Below, one piece after another: positions 37,950 to 47,142 of a stretch of 64,000 nucleotides of DNA. Under the pieces are notes generated by a model. The model made no database searches and had not been told where the DNA came from. It saw only the letters and a program-made list of their open reading frames with translations. The stretch's first letter is position 1, and each line of letters opens with the position of its first letter. A program made the position numbers and the translations under genes. Source of the stretch: Gordoniibacillus kamchatkensis (GTDB lineage: Bacteria > Bacillota > Bacilli > Paenibacillales > NBRC-103111); assembly GCF_000829455.1 (NCBI RefSeq), contig NZ_JXAK01000002.1, positions 62,001 to 126,000 of the forward strand, read 5' to 3'.

Positions 37950-38995
37950 ATGGAATGGGAGCTTCTTTATCGGGAATATAGCCGCTGCTGTTCTCTATAG
38001 CGTATCGCTTGCTCGGATCGGCAACCGACGCGGAGGACATGGTGCAGGAGACGTTTGCCGCCGTTCATGCGGCGGCGGCCGGCGATGCGGCGCTACGGAA
38101 AGCGACGGCGTCGGATGAAGCCGCCGGGGATGCCGGTGCGTACGGCAACGGCCCGCTGCGGGCAACAGCGGGATCGGATGCGCGGCCAGCATCGGATGCG
38201 GCCACTGGCGCTACAGGTCCGGGCGACAACCTCGTGCACAATTGGAAAGCTTACTTGTGCCGAGTGGTGACAAACCGCTGCATGGATTTGCTGAAGTCGG
38301 CGCGCAAGAAGCGGGAGCTTTACGTCGGCCCGTGGCTTCCGGAGCCGCTCGTGCAGCAAGTGGCCCAGCCGGGCGGCGACCCGCTCGAGGCAACGCTATT
38401 GGAGGAAACCGTCTCCTACGCGTTTCTCGTTATGCTGGAAAAGCTCTCGCCGCTGGAACGGGCCGTTTTCGTACTGCGCGAGGCGTTCGGCTATTCTTAC
38501 CGGGACATCGCCGGCATCGTCGGCAAAACCGAGCTGGCGTGCCGCAAGACGCACAGCCGCGTCCGCCGCAAAGTGCAGGCGGAGCCGGCGGCCGTGCAGG
38601 CCGATGCGGAGATGAACCGCACGATCGTCAAGCAGTTTCTTCATGCGGCTGCGACCGGCGATATGGCAGCGCTGATCGGCTTGCTGAGCGAGGAAGCGAC
38701 GCTTGTCAGCGACGGCGGCGGCAAACGCCTCTCTGCGCTGCAGCCGATCGTCGGGCGCGAGCGCGTCTTTGCATTTTTGGCCGGGCTCGCAGTCAAATTC
38801 GGGGCGGCTGCGGTTGTACGTCCGGCAATTGTAGGCGGAGAACATGGCCTCGTTGTAGAGACGCCGGACGGACCGACCGTCATGCTATTCGCCGTTCAGG
38901 AGGGCGGCCGCTGCACGCACATTTACATGGTACGCAATCCCAATAAGCTCGGCACGCTCGAGCGTCTGTTGGACAGCCGTGCAGAAGAGAACTGA
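37950..38995 (+). pseudogene. ECF41-like RNA polymerase sigma factor with SnoaL-like domain, frameshifted
   Basis: This sigma-70-type factor starts at ATG 37950 with MEWELLYREYS, then needs one more C at about 37983 to continue as LLFSIAYRLLGSATDAEDMV. Region 2 is followed by an Ala/Gly-rich insert of about 55 residues, then KAYLCRVVTNRCMDLLKSAR, and the signature YVGPWLPEPLV of ECF41/SigJ. Region 4 (EAFGYSYRDIAGIVG) and a SnoaL-like domain from about residue 210 follow. With one base restored it is about 350 residues. Its neighbour is an FAD oxidoreductase, as expected for ECF41 groups, and it may regulate it. Confidence 0.78.
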
Positions 38996-38997
38996 GG

Positions 38998-39341
38998 GAC
39001 CGGACAAAAGCTCCGGACGGGCATCCTAGCAGCTTGCATCCGTCCTAAGGCCAGCGTAAATCAACTCCTGTAATCCGGTTAAGCATTGCCAGCCATCATC
39101 TACGACGATTTAGCGGCCGCTGCGAAGGGACATCGTGATCGCTGTCAGCCGTCGCTGCATGCCTCGCCGCGGAACCGGACTGACAAAAGCGCCGGACGGG
39201 AATTCTAGCGGACTGCCCCGCCTTAAAGGCGGCGTAATCCGTTAAGCATTGCCAGCCATCATCTACGACGATTTAGCGGCCGCTGCGAAGAGACATCATG
39301 ATCGCTGCTAGCCGTCGCTACATGCCTTGCCGCCGAACGGC
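38998..39341. repeat. Tandem duplication of about 165 bp
   Basis: Two copies of an intergenic sequence lie head to tail. GTTAAGCATTGCCAGCCATC and the following 30 bases recur at an offset of 163 bp (39079 and 39242), while the GACAAAAGC part recurs at 179 bp, so one copy has a 16-base indel. No gene is visible in either. Confidence 0.75.
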
Positions 39342-39376
39342 AAGCACGCCAGATTATTCAGTCCGGCTTAAAGATC

Positions 39377-39412
39377 AGCCTCAATCCGTAAAAGGATTGG
39401 GGCTGTTTTTTT
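39377..39412 (+). terminator. Terminator after the sigma-factor region
   Basis: AGCCTCAATCC pairs with GGATTGGGGCT, then GTTTTTTT. It is about 380 bases after the sigma-gene stop, behind the tandem repeat. Confidence 0.75.
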
Positions 39413-39458
39413 CGGCAACCTTACGTATAAAAATGGGCGAGTCTTCCTAAAATGTTTA

Positions 39459-39518
39459 TTGACATTCGTGTCAGTCAAAACATATACTATTTTTAGTTGA
39501 CATACGTATAAGTCAAAA
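39459..39518 (+). promoter_or_regulatory. Promoter and two operator-like sites of the tetR/efflux unit
   Basis: TTGACA at 39459 and TATACT at 39483 are 18 bp apart and form a good promoter. Two 22-bp sites, 39459-39480 and 39497-39518, share TTGACAT at the left and AGTCAAAA at the right around the bases CGT. They are 38 bp apart start to start; one covers the -35 box and the other lies downstream of the -10. They probably bind the TetR protein. Confidence 0.75.
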
Positions 39519-39541
39519 CGAAACCAGGAGCTTTTCCCGAC

Positions 39542-40161
39542 ATGTCCCCCCGTACGAAGGAGCAAAACGAAAAAATCCGCGAAGAGCGTCTCACCCAAAT
39601 ACGCAGAGCAGCTGTCGAGGTTTATTTGGAGAAAGGGTTTCAAGCGACCGAGGTAGGCGACATCGCCAAGCGAGCAGGCATGGCGCGCGGGCTCGTCTAT
39701 TACTACTACAAAGATAAAATCGAGCTGTTTCAGACGATGTTTCACTACTACTTCGACGAGGCCAAACAATTCGTCGGCCAGACGCTTCTGACAGGCGAGC
39801 CTCCGCTGCAGCGGCTTGACCGGTATGCCCGGTTTATATGCACTCCGCTATAGTGAAGCCTGATTTCGTGCGCCTTTACATGAACTTGCAGATGGATGTG
39901 CCGCATGTGTTCGGCGCCGAGGCGAAGGCGGTCATGGATGATTTCATCGTGAACATTCAGAAGCCGCTGCATCGCACGATGGAGGAGGGCATTGCCGGCG
40001 GAGCGCTAATGGCCACCGATCCGGTGCTGCTTGCGCAGACGTTCTGGGGCGGCATTACCGGGGCGATGTTCGAGCTCGCCCGGCGCCGGCTCACGGAAGC
40101 GGATGCTCTCGCTTTGATCGACGACGTCATGGCGATTTTGCTTCGCGGGATCAAACGTTAA
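39542..40161 (+). pseudogene. TetR-family regulator, frameshifted
   Basis: The N-terminal HTH from ATG 39542 is intact: RRAAVEVYLEKGFQATEVGD and MARGLVYYYYKDKIELFQ. The frame stops after RYARFICTPL at 39853, and one base more near 39835 would restore the next part, SAIVKPDFVRLYMNLQMDVP, to the stop at 40161. The C-terminal domain is of the usual size, and the restored protein has about 206 residues. It controls, by inference, the efflux gene 48 bases downstream. Confidence 0.78.
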
Positions 40162-40208
40162 CGTGCTTGATTGTTCATCACTTTACTTTATGAAACGGAG
40201 TGAACCGT

Positions 40209-41774
40209 ATGGATCAGCGCAAATTGTATTGGACGCTGGGAGCGCTGCTGCTCAGCCTGTTTCTCTCGTCGCTGGACCAGACGATCGTGTCGACGGCGCT
40301 GCCGACGATCGTCCAAAAGCTAGGCGGCCTTGAGCATATCTCCTGGGTGTTTACGGTGTATATGCTCACTTCGACATCGGTTATGCCGGTTGTCGGCAAG
40401 CTGTCCGACCTGTATGGCCGCAAACGGTTTTACCTTGCGGGACTGCTCATTTTCCTGGTCGGTTCGGCGCTGTGCGGAGCGTCGCAGTCGATGGAGCAGC
40501 TCATCGTTTTCCGCGGCATTCAAGGGATCGGAGCCGGCATGCTGATGGCGAACACGTTCACGATGCTGTTCACGCTCATTCCGATGGAGAAGGCCGGCCG
40601 CTTCCAGGCGATGTTCATGAGCGTGCTCGCGCTTTCCTCCGTGCTCGGTCCGACGATCGGGGCGTTCATCACGAGCCATTTTGATTGGAGATGGAATTTC
40701 TACATCAACGCTCCGCTCGGTTTGGTCGCATTGGCGGTCATCAGCTGGTCGCTCGTTGAAGCGGGGCGCGCACCGGGTGCCGCCAAGCCCAAGATCGACT
40801 ATGCAGGCGCGCTGCTGCTCGTTGTTGCTACCGTGTCGATTTTATTGGCGCTAAAAATGGGCAACGTCAACTACGCGTGGTCCGCCTGGCCCATCGTCGG
40901 TTTGTTTGCCGCCGGCGGCATCGCCCTGATCGCCTTCCTGCTCGTCGAGCATCGCGCAGCGGAGCCTATTTTGCCGCTCGGCATGTTCCGCAGCCGCACC
41001 GTTGCCGGCTCTCAGGCCGTAACGTTCGTGCAGGGCATTCTCATGTTCGGCGCGCTGCTCTATATCCCGCTGTTCGTGCAAGGCGGCATGGGCGGCGACG
41101 TGAGCGACGCCGGCAATGCGCTGACTCCGATGATGCTGTCTGTCATGGCAGGCGCCGCAATCAGCAGCAATTTGATGCGCTTCCTGTCGTGGCGCGCTTG
41201 CAGTCTGTTGTCAATGGTGCTGGCCGGAGCAGGCGTTTACGTCATGACGACGCTGCCGCTCGACGTCGGCCGCTGGACGGTGCGCTTCGATATGATACTG
41301 CTCGGCGTCGGCATCGGCGTGCTCATGCCGATCGCCCAGACGGCGGTCACGACCGCAGTCGAAGAGCGCTACCAAGGGGTGGCGAACTCGACCGTAGCGT
41401 TTTTCCGCAGCGTCGGCGGAGTGCTCGGCTCGGCCATCATGGCGGCGATCGTCAATCGCCATATGACGGACGGCATTGCTGCCGGAGCCGGGAAGCTCGG
41501 CTTGCCGCAAGAGAAGCTGGCCGCATTCACCAATCCGCAAGTGCTGCTTCATGCCGAGGGCCAGGTGCCGGCGCCTGTCATGACGATGCTGAAAAGCTCG
41601 CTTGTCGACGCCATTCATACGGGATTTTGGTTTTTGACGGTGACGGCCGCGATCGGCGTTGTCATCGCCATGCTCATGGGCAGCGCCCGCTTCGATTACG
41701 CCGCGCACGTCGAACGGCGCAATCGGCAGGCGGCGCACGCTGCCCAGGCCGCTAAAGCGGTGCAGGGGCAGTAA
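40209..41774 (+). CDS. DHA2-family MFS drug transporter (EmrB/QacA type)
   Basis: This is a 14-helix proton-drug antiporter of 521 residues. Family motifs are LDQTIVSTALPTIVQKLGG (motif D1), GKLSDLYGRKRFY (motif A) and GRFQAMFMSVLALSSVLGPT near motif C. The first helices have the charged LDQT start of EmrB-like pumps. The ATG at 40209 follows a CGGAG site. It lies directly behind the TetR gene, so it is probably repressed by it and induced by a toxic compound. Confidence 0.92.
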   Translation: MDQRKLYWTLGALLLSLFLSSLDQTIVSTALPTIVQKLGGLEHISWVFTVYMLTSTSVMPVVGKLSDLYGRKRFYLAGLLIFLVGSALCGASQSMEQLIVFRGIQGIGAGMLMANTFTMLFTLIPMEKAGRFQAMFMSVLALSSVLGPTIGAFITSHFDWRWNFYINAPLGLVALAVISWSLVEAGRAPGAAKPKIDYAGALLLVVATVSILLALKMGNVNYAWSAWPIVGLFAAGGIALIAFLLVEHRAAEPILPLGMFRSRTVAGSQAVTFVQGILMFGALLYIPLFVQGGMGGDVSDAGNALTPMMLSVMAGAAISSNLMRFLSWRACSLLSMVLAGAGVYVMTTLPLDVGRWTVRFDMILLGVGIGVLMPIAQTAVTTAVEERYQGVANSTVAFFRSVGGVLGSAIMAAIVNRHMTDGIAAGAGKLGLPQEKLAAFTNPQVLLHAEGQVPAPVMTMLKSSLVDAIHTGFWFLTVTAAIGVVIAMLMGSARFDYAAHVERRNRQAAHAAQAAKAVQGQ

Positions 41775-42144
41775 TGCAAGCAGGAGGTAGTAGGCACATA
41801 GCAGGATACTTTTAATGAGAGAGCGTCGCCTCCGCCAAACGCGTTCAAGTTAATCGCATTTTGGAGGCGGGTGGTCTTGGGGCTGCGAAGAAGACTGGAT
41901 TTTGTACAACGGATTGAGTATGGCATCCCGATCAAAGTATCTTCATTGGAAAAACTCCACTCTTTAGGCAGGTTAGTCATCGCTTTGACGGCGCATAGGG
42001 AATTTTCATTGTATAGAATCCACTGCTGGAATAGCGGTATTTCACAAATTGGAAAATGTATTGGATAAAATGCAACGGCTCCTTACCTCTCGTTCAGCAT
42101 AAAATTTGCTGGCCACCATACACGAAAAGGGTTGACGAAGTCTC
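41775..42144. other. Intergenic region without recognised gene
   Basis: A hairpin with CGCCTCC and GGAGGCG arms lies at about 41826-41872 and may end the efflux transcript. Short open frames exist on both strands but have no ribosome site or family pattern. Confidence 0.4.
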
Positions 42145-42399
42145 ATGAGCACGGACGACGATCAGCTGGAGCAGAACATTAAAGAACTAACGCTGCTGCT
42201 CTTATACTTGACTTCATGGACGGAGGATGAAGCTTCCGGCAAGCACCTTCGGAGTTGGAAAGGGTACCCCTTTGATGTTTTAAATGAACTTGGGGAGGAA
42301 GGCCTTATTTCCGGAAGCACGCGGGCAAAATCGGTTTATTTTACCGACGAGGGGAAAGCGAAGGCAGAACAGTTGGTAAAAAAATATATACGCGGTTAG
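42145..42399 (+). CDS. DUF6429-type small protein
   Basis: This cytoplasmic protein of 84 residues begins with ELTLLLLYLTSWTEDEAS, then WKGYPFDVLNELGEEGLI and a basic C-terminus. It resembles DUF6429 proteins of Firmicutes, a small family of unknown function that looks like a winged-helix fold (FDVLNELGEEGLISGSTRAK). The ribosome site is weak. A strong terminator follows. Confidence 0.65.
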   Translation: MSTDDDQLEQNIKELTLLLLYLTSWTEDEASGKHLRSWKGYPFDVLNELGEEGLISGSTRAKSVYFTDEGKAKAEQLVKKYIRG

Positions 42400-42436
42400 T
42401 GACCCTCATCACTGAACGGCAGACAAGCGCATGCGC

Positions 42437-42486
42437 AAAAACGGCGCAGGCGGCAGGGTTCGTCCTTGCCGCCTGCGCCGTTTTAA
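42437..42486 (+). terminator. Strong rho-independent terminator
   Basis: About 18 paired bases (AAAACGGCGCAGGCGGCA with TGCCGCCTGCGCCGTTTT) close a short loop. It ends the DUF6429 gene. Confidence 0.9.
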
Positions 42487-42607
42487 ATCGGGGCTTGACA
42501 AAATTTTTTTCAGCGGAACCTCATGATGGTATGTACGCCTCTCTATGATCCTAGTATAATTGACTATGGTTCAATTACCAATTCATAGAATTATAGGGAG
42601 GCGTACC

Positions 42608-44770
42608 ATGAAAAGTAAAGGATTCAAGAAACAGCTCTCTGTCCTTGCCGCCACCGCCGCGTTGTCCGTGTCGCTGCTCGCGCCGGCCGCTATGGCCGCC
42701 GAAGATTACACGACGTACAACGAGCCGGCCGCCGCGCAGCTGACCGACATGCAGCTTGCCGTGGCCAAAGGCGCTATCGACGGCTACCCGAACGATACCG
42801 ACTACCACGGCTCGCAACCGGCCACGAGAGCCGAACTCGTGACGATGATCTCCCGCGCCGCGAAGCTGAAGCCTGCAGGGCAGGCAGCGCCGTTCTCCGA
42901 TCTGGCCGGCTGGCAGAAGGCGGCGGTAGCAAGCGCCTATTCGGCAGGCATCGTACAGGGGAACGAAAAAGGGCTGTTCGAGCCTGAACGAGCCGTTACC
43001 CGCCAAGAGATGGCGGTCATGGTCGCCTCCGCCTTGAATAAGGGCGCGAAGCCGAAAGTGAACGAAAAGGTGCTGGGCTACTTCAAGGACGCTTCAGACA
43101 TCGCCGAGTGGGCTCGCCCGTATGTCGCTTATGCGGTGCTCGCCGGCTTGTTTAATCCGAAGCTGGACGGAACGTTCGACCCGAACGGAGCCGTATCGCG
43201 CGACGAAGCGGCCAAGGCGCTGAAGGCGGTTTTGTTCGAGCGCATCGACATTCTCACTACCAACGACATTCACGGCCATATCGAAGTCGGCTACGATAAG
43301 AAGCGCCAGCAGGAGCAGGGCGGCATCGAGACGCTGGGCGGCATCGTCGACGACTTCCGCGCGGTCAACCCGACGGCGACCGTCGTCGTTGACGGCGGCG
43401 ACGCTTGGCAAGGAACGCTCATTTCGAATACGACGAACGGCCAGTCCGTCATGGATTCGATGGCGCAAATTCGTTACGATGCGGCGGCGATCGGCAACCA
43501 TGAATTCGACTTCGGCCGGGACGTGCTCATCAATAACATCAAGAACGCCAAGTTTCCGATACTCGGCGCCAACATTTACGACGAGAAGACGAACAAGCGC
43601 GTAGAATGGACGCAGCCTTATACGATCATCGAGCGCGACGGCCTGAAAATCGGCATTATCGGCTTCGCTACCCCGGTGACGAAAACGACGACGAAATCGA
43701 CGAACATCGAAGGTCTCGACTTCCGCGATCCGGTGCCGCTGGCGAAGGAGCTGTCGGCCGAGCTGCGCAAGCAGGGCTGCGATATCGTCATGGTAACGTC
43801 CCATTTGCCTGGCGATCAGAACGCCAAGACGAACGAAATTATGGGCGAGATGGTCGAGCTGGCAAACGGCACCGGCAAAGGAACGCTGGACGCCATCGTC
43901 GGCGGCCATTCTCACCGCCGCGTGTCGGGCATCATTAACGGAATCCCGGTGATCGAAGCGCAAAGCTGGCTGTATGCCGTTGGCCACATTCAGCTGTACG
44001 TAGACCGCGACAGCAAAAAGGTCGTGTCGTCGAACGCCGGATTGCTGGAGACCTATACGAATTTGACGACGGCGGATCAGGACGTACATAACATTGTCGC
44101 CGATTACAAAGCCAAAATTTCGGCCAAAGCGAACGAAGTGGAAGGCGTCGCCGCCGAGAAAATCAGCACCAAATCGTTCCGTTTCGCTGTCAACGGCAAC
44201 GTGGACCGCGACGGCATGACGCCGATGGGCGCCACGGTAACCGACGCCATGCGTGCAGCCGAGAAGTCCGATATCGCCTTTACAAATCAAGGCGGGCTTC
44301 GTTCGGATATCGACGCGGGCAACATGACGTACAGCAACATGTTCGAGGTGCTGCCGTTCGGCAACTACGACCGGACCGGCACGATGACGGCGCAGCAAAT
44401 CAAAGCCGCGCTCGAGGTTTCGGATCAATACTCCAAGCTGCCGGCGCTGCAGTTCTCCGGCTTGAAGGTGAAGTGGGACGCGACTCGGCCGGCAGGCGAC
44501 AGATATGTATCGATTACGCTGACCGACGGCACGCCGGTGTACGTTGACGGCAAGTTCAACACGAGCCGCACGTTCTCGGTGACGACGAACGACTTTATGG
44601 CCACCGGCCAAGGCGACGGCTTCACCGTGTTCGGCGAAGTAAAAGATTGGAAAGACGGCATGATCATGCTTGACGCATGGGTGAAATACGTGAACGACCA
44701 AAAGGCGGCAGGCAAAACGATCTCCGTCCAGGACGACGGACGCGACGTTCGTCTCGACCTTAAGCAATAA
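42608..44770 (+). CDS. Secreted 5'-nucleotidase/2',3'-cyclic phosphodiesterase with SLH domains
   Basis: This surface protein has 720 residues. A signal peptide of about 30 residues ends in APAAMAAED. Two to three SLH modules follow (LAVAKGAIDGYPNDTDYHGS, PFSDLAGWQKAAVASAYSAG, YFKDASDIAEWARPYV) and attach it to the S-layer or cell-wall polymer. Then comes the metallophosphatase: DILTTNDIHGH, VVDGGDAWQGT, IGNHEFDFG and VGGHSHR hold the metal ligands. The C-terminal 5'-nucleotidase substrate domain has TNQGGLRSDI and VLPFGN. GGGAGG lies 7-12 bases before the ATG; TATAAT is at 42555. It probably salvages phosphate or nucleosides from outside nucleotides. Confidence 0.92.
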   Translation: MKSKGFKKQLSVLAATAALSVSLLAPAAMAAEDYTTYNEPAAAQLTDMQLAVAKGAIDGYPNDTDYHGSQPATRAELVTMISRAAKLKPAGQAAPFSDLAGWQKAAVASAYSAGIVQGNEKGLFEPERAVTRQEMAVMVASALNKGAKPKVNEKVLGYFKDASDIAEWARPYVAYAVLAGLFNPKLDGTFDPNGAVSRDEAAKALKAVLFERIDILTTNDIHGHIEVGYDKKRQQEQGGIETLGGIVDDFRAVNPTATVVVDGGDAWQGTLISNTTNGQSVMDSMAQIRYDAAAIGNHEFDFGRDVLINNIKNAKFPILGANIYDEKTNKRVEWTQPYTIIERDGLKIGIIGFATPVTKTTTKSTNIEGLDFRDPVPLAKELSAELRKQGCDIVMVTSHLPGDQNAKTNEIMGEMVELANGTGKGTLDAIVGGHSHRRVSGIINGIPVIEAQSWLYAVGHIQLYVDRDSKKVVSSNAGLLETYTNLTTADQDVHNIVADYKAKISAKANEVEGVAAEKISTKSFRFAVNGNVDRDGMTPMGATVTDAMRAAEKSDIAFTNQGGLRSDIDAGNMTYSNMFEVLPFGNYDRTGTMTAQQIKAALEVSDQYSKLPALQFSGLKVKWDATRPAGDRYVSITLTDGTPVYVDGKFNTSRTFSVTTNDFMATGQGDGFTVFGEVKDWKDGMIMLDAWVKYVNDQKAAGKTISVQDDGRDVRLDLKQ

Positions 44771-44787
44771 GCGGCTGAGCGGCAGCG

Positions 44788-44830
44788 AAAGCCCGGGGAG
44801 CGCATGGCAGTGCGCCTCCCCGGGCTTTTT
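44788..44830 (+). terminator. Terminator of the 5'-nucleotidase gene
   Basis: AAAGCCCGGGGAGCGC pairs with GCGCCTCCCCGGGCTTTTT and starts 18 bases after the stop. Confidence 0.9.
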
Positions 44831-45023
44831 AGCAGTTTAGTACATCATCCTTCCCAGCGTATGCGCCTTACGGATGTCCGATGGCTGCCCGGCGAGAGGG
44901 AGCGCTGCCATTTGTTCGATTTGGTTCTCCTTGCATATGATATGGATAGATGCAGAGTTACGGGCAGATGCTTGATACAGGGCGTTAACGAATACTTATT
45001 CGCAAAAAGGGGGAATATTGGCG

Positions 45024-45770
45024 ATGACCGCTAATTCGCAGCAAGACGTTGAAGGGCTTCGCCGGATCGGCGCCGTTGTGGCGCGTACCGTGCAGGAAAT
45101 GAAAAAGAAGGCGCGCGCCGGCATGACGACGAAGGAGCTGGACGAGATCGGCGGGCGTTATTTGAAGAGCTGCGGGGCGGTATCGGCGCCGAAGGCGGCG
45201 TACGGCTTTCCCGGGCATACGTGCATCAGCCTGAACCGGGATATTGCGCACGGCATACCGGGCAGCGTCAAAATCCGGCCGGGAGACTTGATCAACATCG
45301 ACGTCTCCGCCGAAATGGACGGCTATTACGCCGACACCGGGCACTCGTTCCAGCTGCCGCCGCATACCCCGGCTTTGACCAGGTTGTGCCGGTATACGTA
45401 CACGACAATGATGAAGGTTATCTCGCAGCTGCGGGCCGATGTGCGAGTAAATGAAATCGGCCGGCTGATTCAGGCAGAGGCGCAGCGGGGCGGCTATCGG
45501 GTTATCCGCAACTTGTGCAGCCACGGCGTCGGCAAAGCGCTGCATGAGGAGCCGAAGGAAATTTTGCCGTTTTACAGCAAAGACGATAAACGCGTGCTGC
45601 ACGAAGGTCTCGTCATTACGGTCGAGCCCTTTCTCTCGACGGGCGCAAGCTACGCGGTGCAGCAGCCGGACGGGTGGACGATGCGGCTGCCCGACCGCAG
45701 CTTCGCCGCGCAGCATGAGCATACGATCATCATCACGAAGGGGCGGCCGATTGTCGTCACGAGGCTTTGA
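45024..45770 (+). CDS. map: Type I methionine aminopeptidase
   Basis: MAP removes the first Met from nascent proteins. The 248 residues hold the five metal ligands of the pita-bread fold: two Asp in NIDVSAEMDGYYADTGHSF, His in LCSHGVGKALHEEP, Glu in VEPFLS and Glu in AQHEHTIIIT. The ATG at 45024 is 10 bases behind AAGGGGG; a TTG at 45018 is possible. It is a second-type MAP gene placed alone, not next to secY/infA, like Bacillus mapB/yflG. Confidence 0.92.
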   Translation: MTANSQQDVEGLRRIGAVVARTVQEMKKKARAGMTTKELDEIGGRYLKSCGAVSAPKAAYGFPGHTCISLNRDIAHGIPGSVKIRPGDLINIDVSAEMDGYYADTGHSFQLPPHTPALTRLCRYTYTTMMKVISQLRADVRVNEIGRLIQAEAQRGGYRVIRNLCSHGVGKALHEEPKEILPFYSKDDKRVLHEGLVITVEPFLSTGASYAVQQPDGWTMRLPDRSFAAQHEHTIIITKGRPIVVTRL

Positions 45771-45807
45771 GCGGGGGGCTTCTAGTTTAAAGGAACATAA
45801 AAAAACG

Positions 45808-45846
45808 AAAACGCCGCGCACCGAAAGATCGGGTGCGCGGCGTTTT
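45808..45846. terminator. Bidirectional terminator
   Basis: AAAACGCCGCGCACCG pairs with CGGGTGCGCGGCGTTTT between the convergent map and YheO-type genes. Confidence 0.9.
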
Positions 45847-45850
45847 AACA

Positions 45851-46489
45851 TTATTTCAATTTTTGCAAATAGCGATAGATGGTTGCTTCCGACGTTTTCA
45901 AATGCTTGGCGACCTCGCTTACGGCACCTTTCAACAAGAAAGTTCCCTTCTGGTTCAGTTCGGAAACCACTTCGATTTTCTCCTCCTGTGTCATGCGTTC
46001 AGGTTCAACGGACTTGCTGTTCAGAATGGATTGGATGGATGTCAGCGTTAAATCCTCGATAGACGAGCTTAAATTTTCAGAGATGGTTTGATCGGACGCT
46101 TCGAAGTCCTGGATGTTCATGAATTCGGCCAAAGAGTCCATGAACTTCAACACATTCGTCATATCGGAATTGATGCATAGCATCCCGACGATTTGCCCGT
46201 CTTCATTACGGATGAAGTACGTGGACGAGCGCAGCCGCTTGCCGTTTTTGGAGTAGCCGCTGTAATTGTAAACGAATTCTTTCTTTTGCATTTCCTTGTC
46301 ATTCAAGATTTTCAGCACCAGATCTGTTGCGGGATCGCCGACTTTCCTGCCGCTTATATGGTTATTCTTTATGGCTACGATGGAGTGATCGAGATTTTCA
46401 AGGTCGTGCAAGACGATTTCATGACTCGGCCCAAGAACCATGGCTAGAAAATCAACGAATAACTTGTGTCGATCGAAAAACCCTTTCAA
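45851..46489 (-). CDS. YheO-type transcription regulator (PAS-like plus HTH)
   Basis: This regulator of 212 residues has an N-terminal PAS-like YheO domain (VDFLAMVLGPSHEIVLHDL, IKNNHISGRKVGDPATDLVL) and a C-terminal HTH_22 domain (GTFLLKGAVSEVAKHLKTSE). It starts with TTG at 46489, 8 bases after AAAGGAGG. It is divergent from the RidA/PatB operon with 240 bases between, so control of that operon is likely. DauR-type members of the family sense amino acids such as D-arginine. Confidence 0.85.
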   Translation of the reverse strand: MKGFFDRHKLFVDFLAMVLGPSHEIVLHDLENLDHSIVAIKNNHISGRKVGDPATDLVLKILNDKEMQKKEFVYNYSGYSKNGKRLRSSTYFIRNEDGQIVGMLCINSDMTNVLKFMDSLAEFMNIQDFEASDQTISENLSSSIEDLTLTSIQSILNSKSVEPERMTQEEKIEVVSELNQKGTFLLKGAVSEVAKHLKTSEATIYRYLQKLK

Positions 46490-46731
46490 GAAGAAAACCT
46501 CCTTTAAACCAATTTTCCGTAAATTCCATAAGCATTGATGACATAAGAACAAACTATCACAATAATAAATTTTTTTCTACTTTGAAGAAATAAAGCGTTT
46601 ACAAAAAGAATAGAATAAATTAAAATCATGGTAATAATAAATTATCATAACGCAGATTATGTCGCAACATGTTAAAAAGTTATTACGGATTCAACTGGAA
46701 ATCCTAAATTAATTGCAGAGGAGCTAAAGGT

Positions 46732-47106
46732 ATGAAACAAATCGTGCTGACAGACAAGGCACCTAAAGTGATAGGGCCTTATTCCCAAGCGGTCGGTGCA
46801 GGAGGTTTCCTGTTTATTTCCGGTCAATTGCCTATCGATCCGGGAAGCGGTAAGCTGCAGGCCGGCATCAGCGAACAGACGAGACAATCGCTCGATAATA
46901 TCCAGTCGATTCTTCAAGAAAACAACATGCAGATGAGCGATATCGTCAAGACCGTCATTTACATCAAGGATATGAATGATTTTCAAGCCGTTAATGCCGT
47001 ATATGAGCAGTATTTCATAAACAATTACCCGGCTCGGGCTTGCGTGGAAGTGGCGAGACTTCCGATGGATGCGCTTGTAGAAATTGAGGCTATTGCCCAC
47101 AAATAA
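46732..47106 (+). CDS. RidA-family enamine/imine deaminase
   Basis: RidA releases ammonia from reactive enamine intermediates made by PLP enzymes. The 124 residues include IGPYSQAV, FISGQLPIDP, the long helix QSLDNIQSILQEN and the essential Arg in YPARACVEVARLPMDALVEIE. GAGGAGCTAAAGGT precedes the ATG. It comes directly before a PLP-dependent C-S lyase, whose aminoacrylate product is the natural substrate of RidA, so the pair is biochemically coherent. Confidence 0.93.
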   Translation: MKQIVLTDKAPKVIGPYSQAVGAGGFLFISGQLPIDPGSGKLQAGISEQTRQSLDNIQSILQENNMQMSDIVKTVIYIKDMNDFQAVNAVYEQYFINNYPARACVEVARLPMDALVEIEAIAHK

Positions 47107-47142
47107 AGTATGGATTATAAGAAACGGAGGATGAGATAGCCG

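Noticed and set aside
43094-44767. Long minus-strand frame opposite the 5'-nucleotidase
   Set aside because: Antisense shadow of a recognised gene with unnatural composition.
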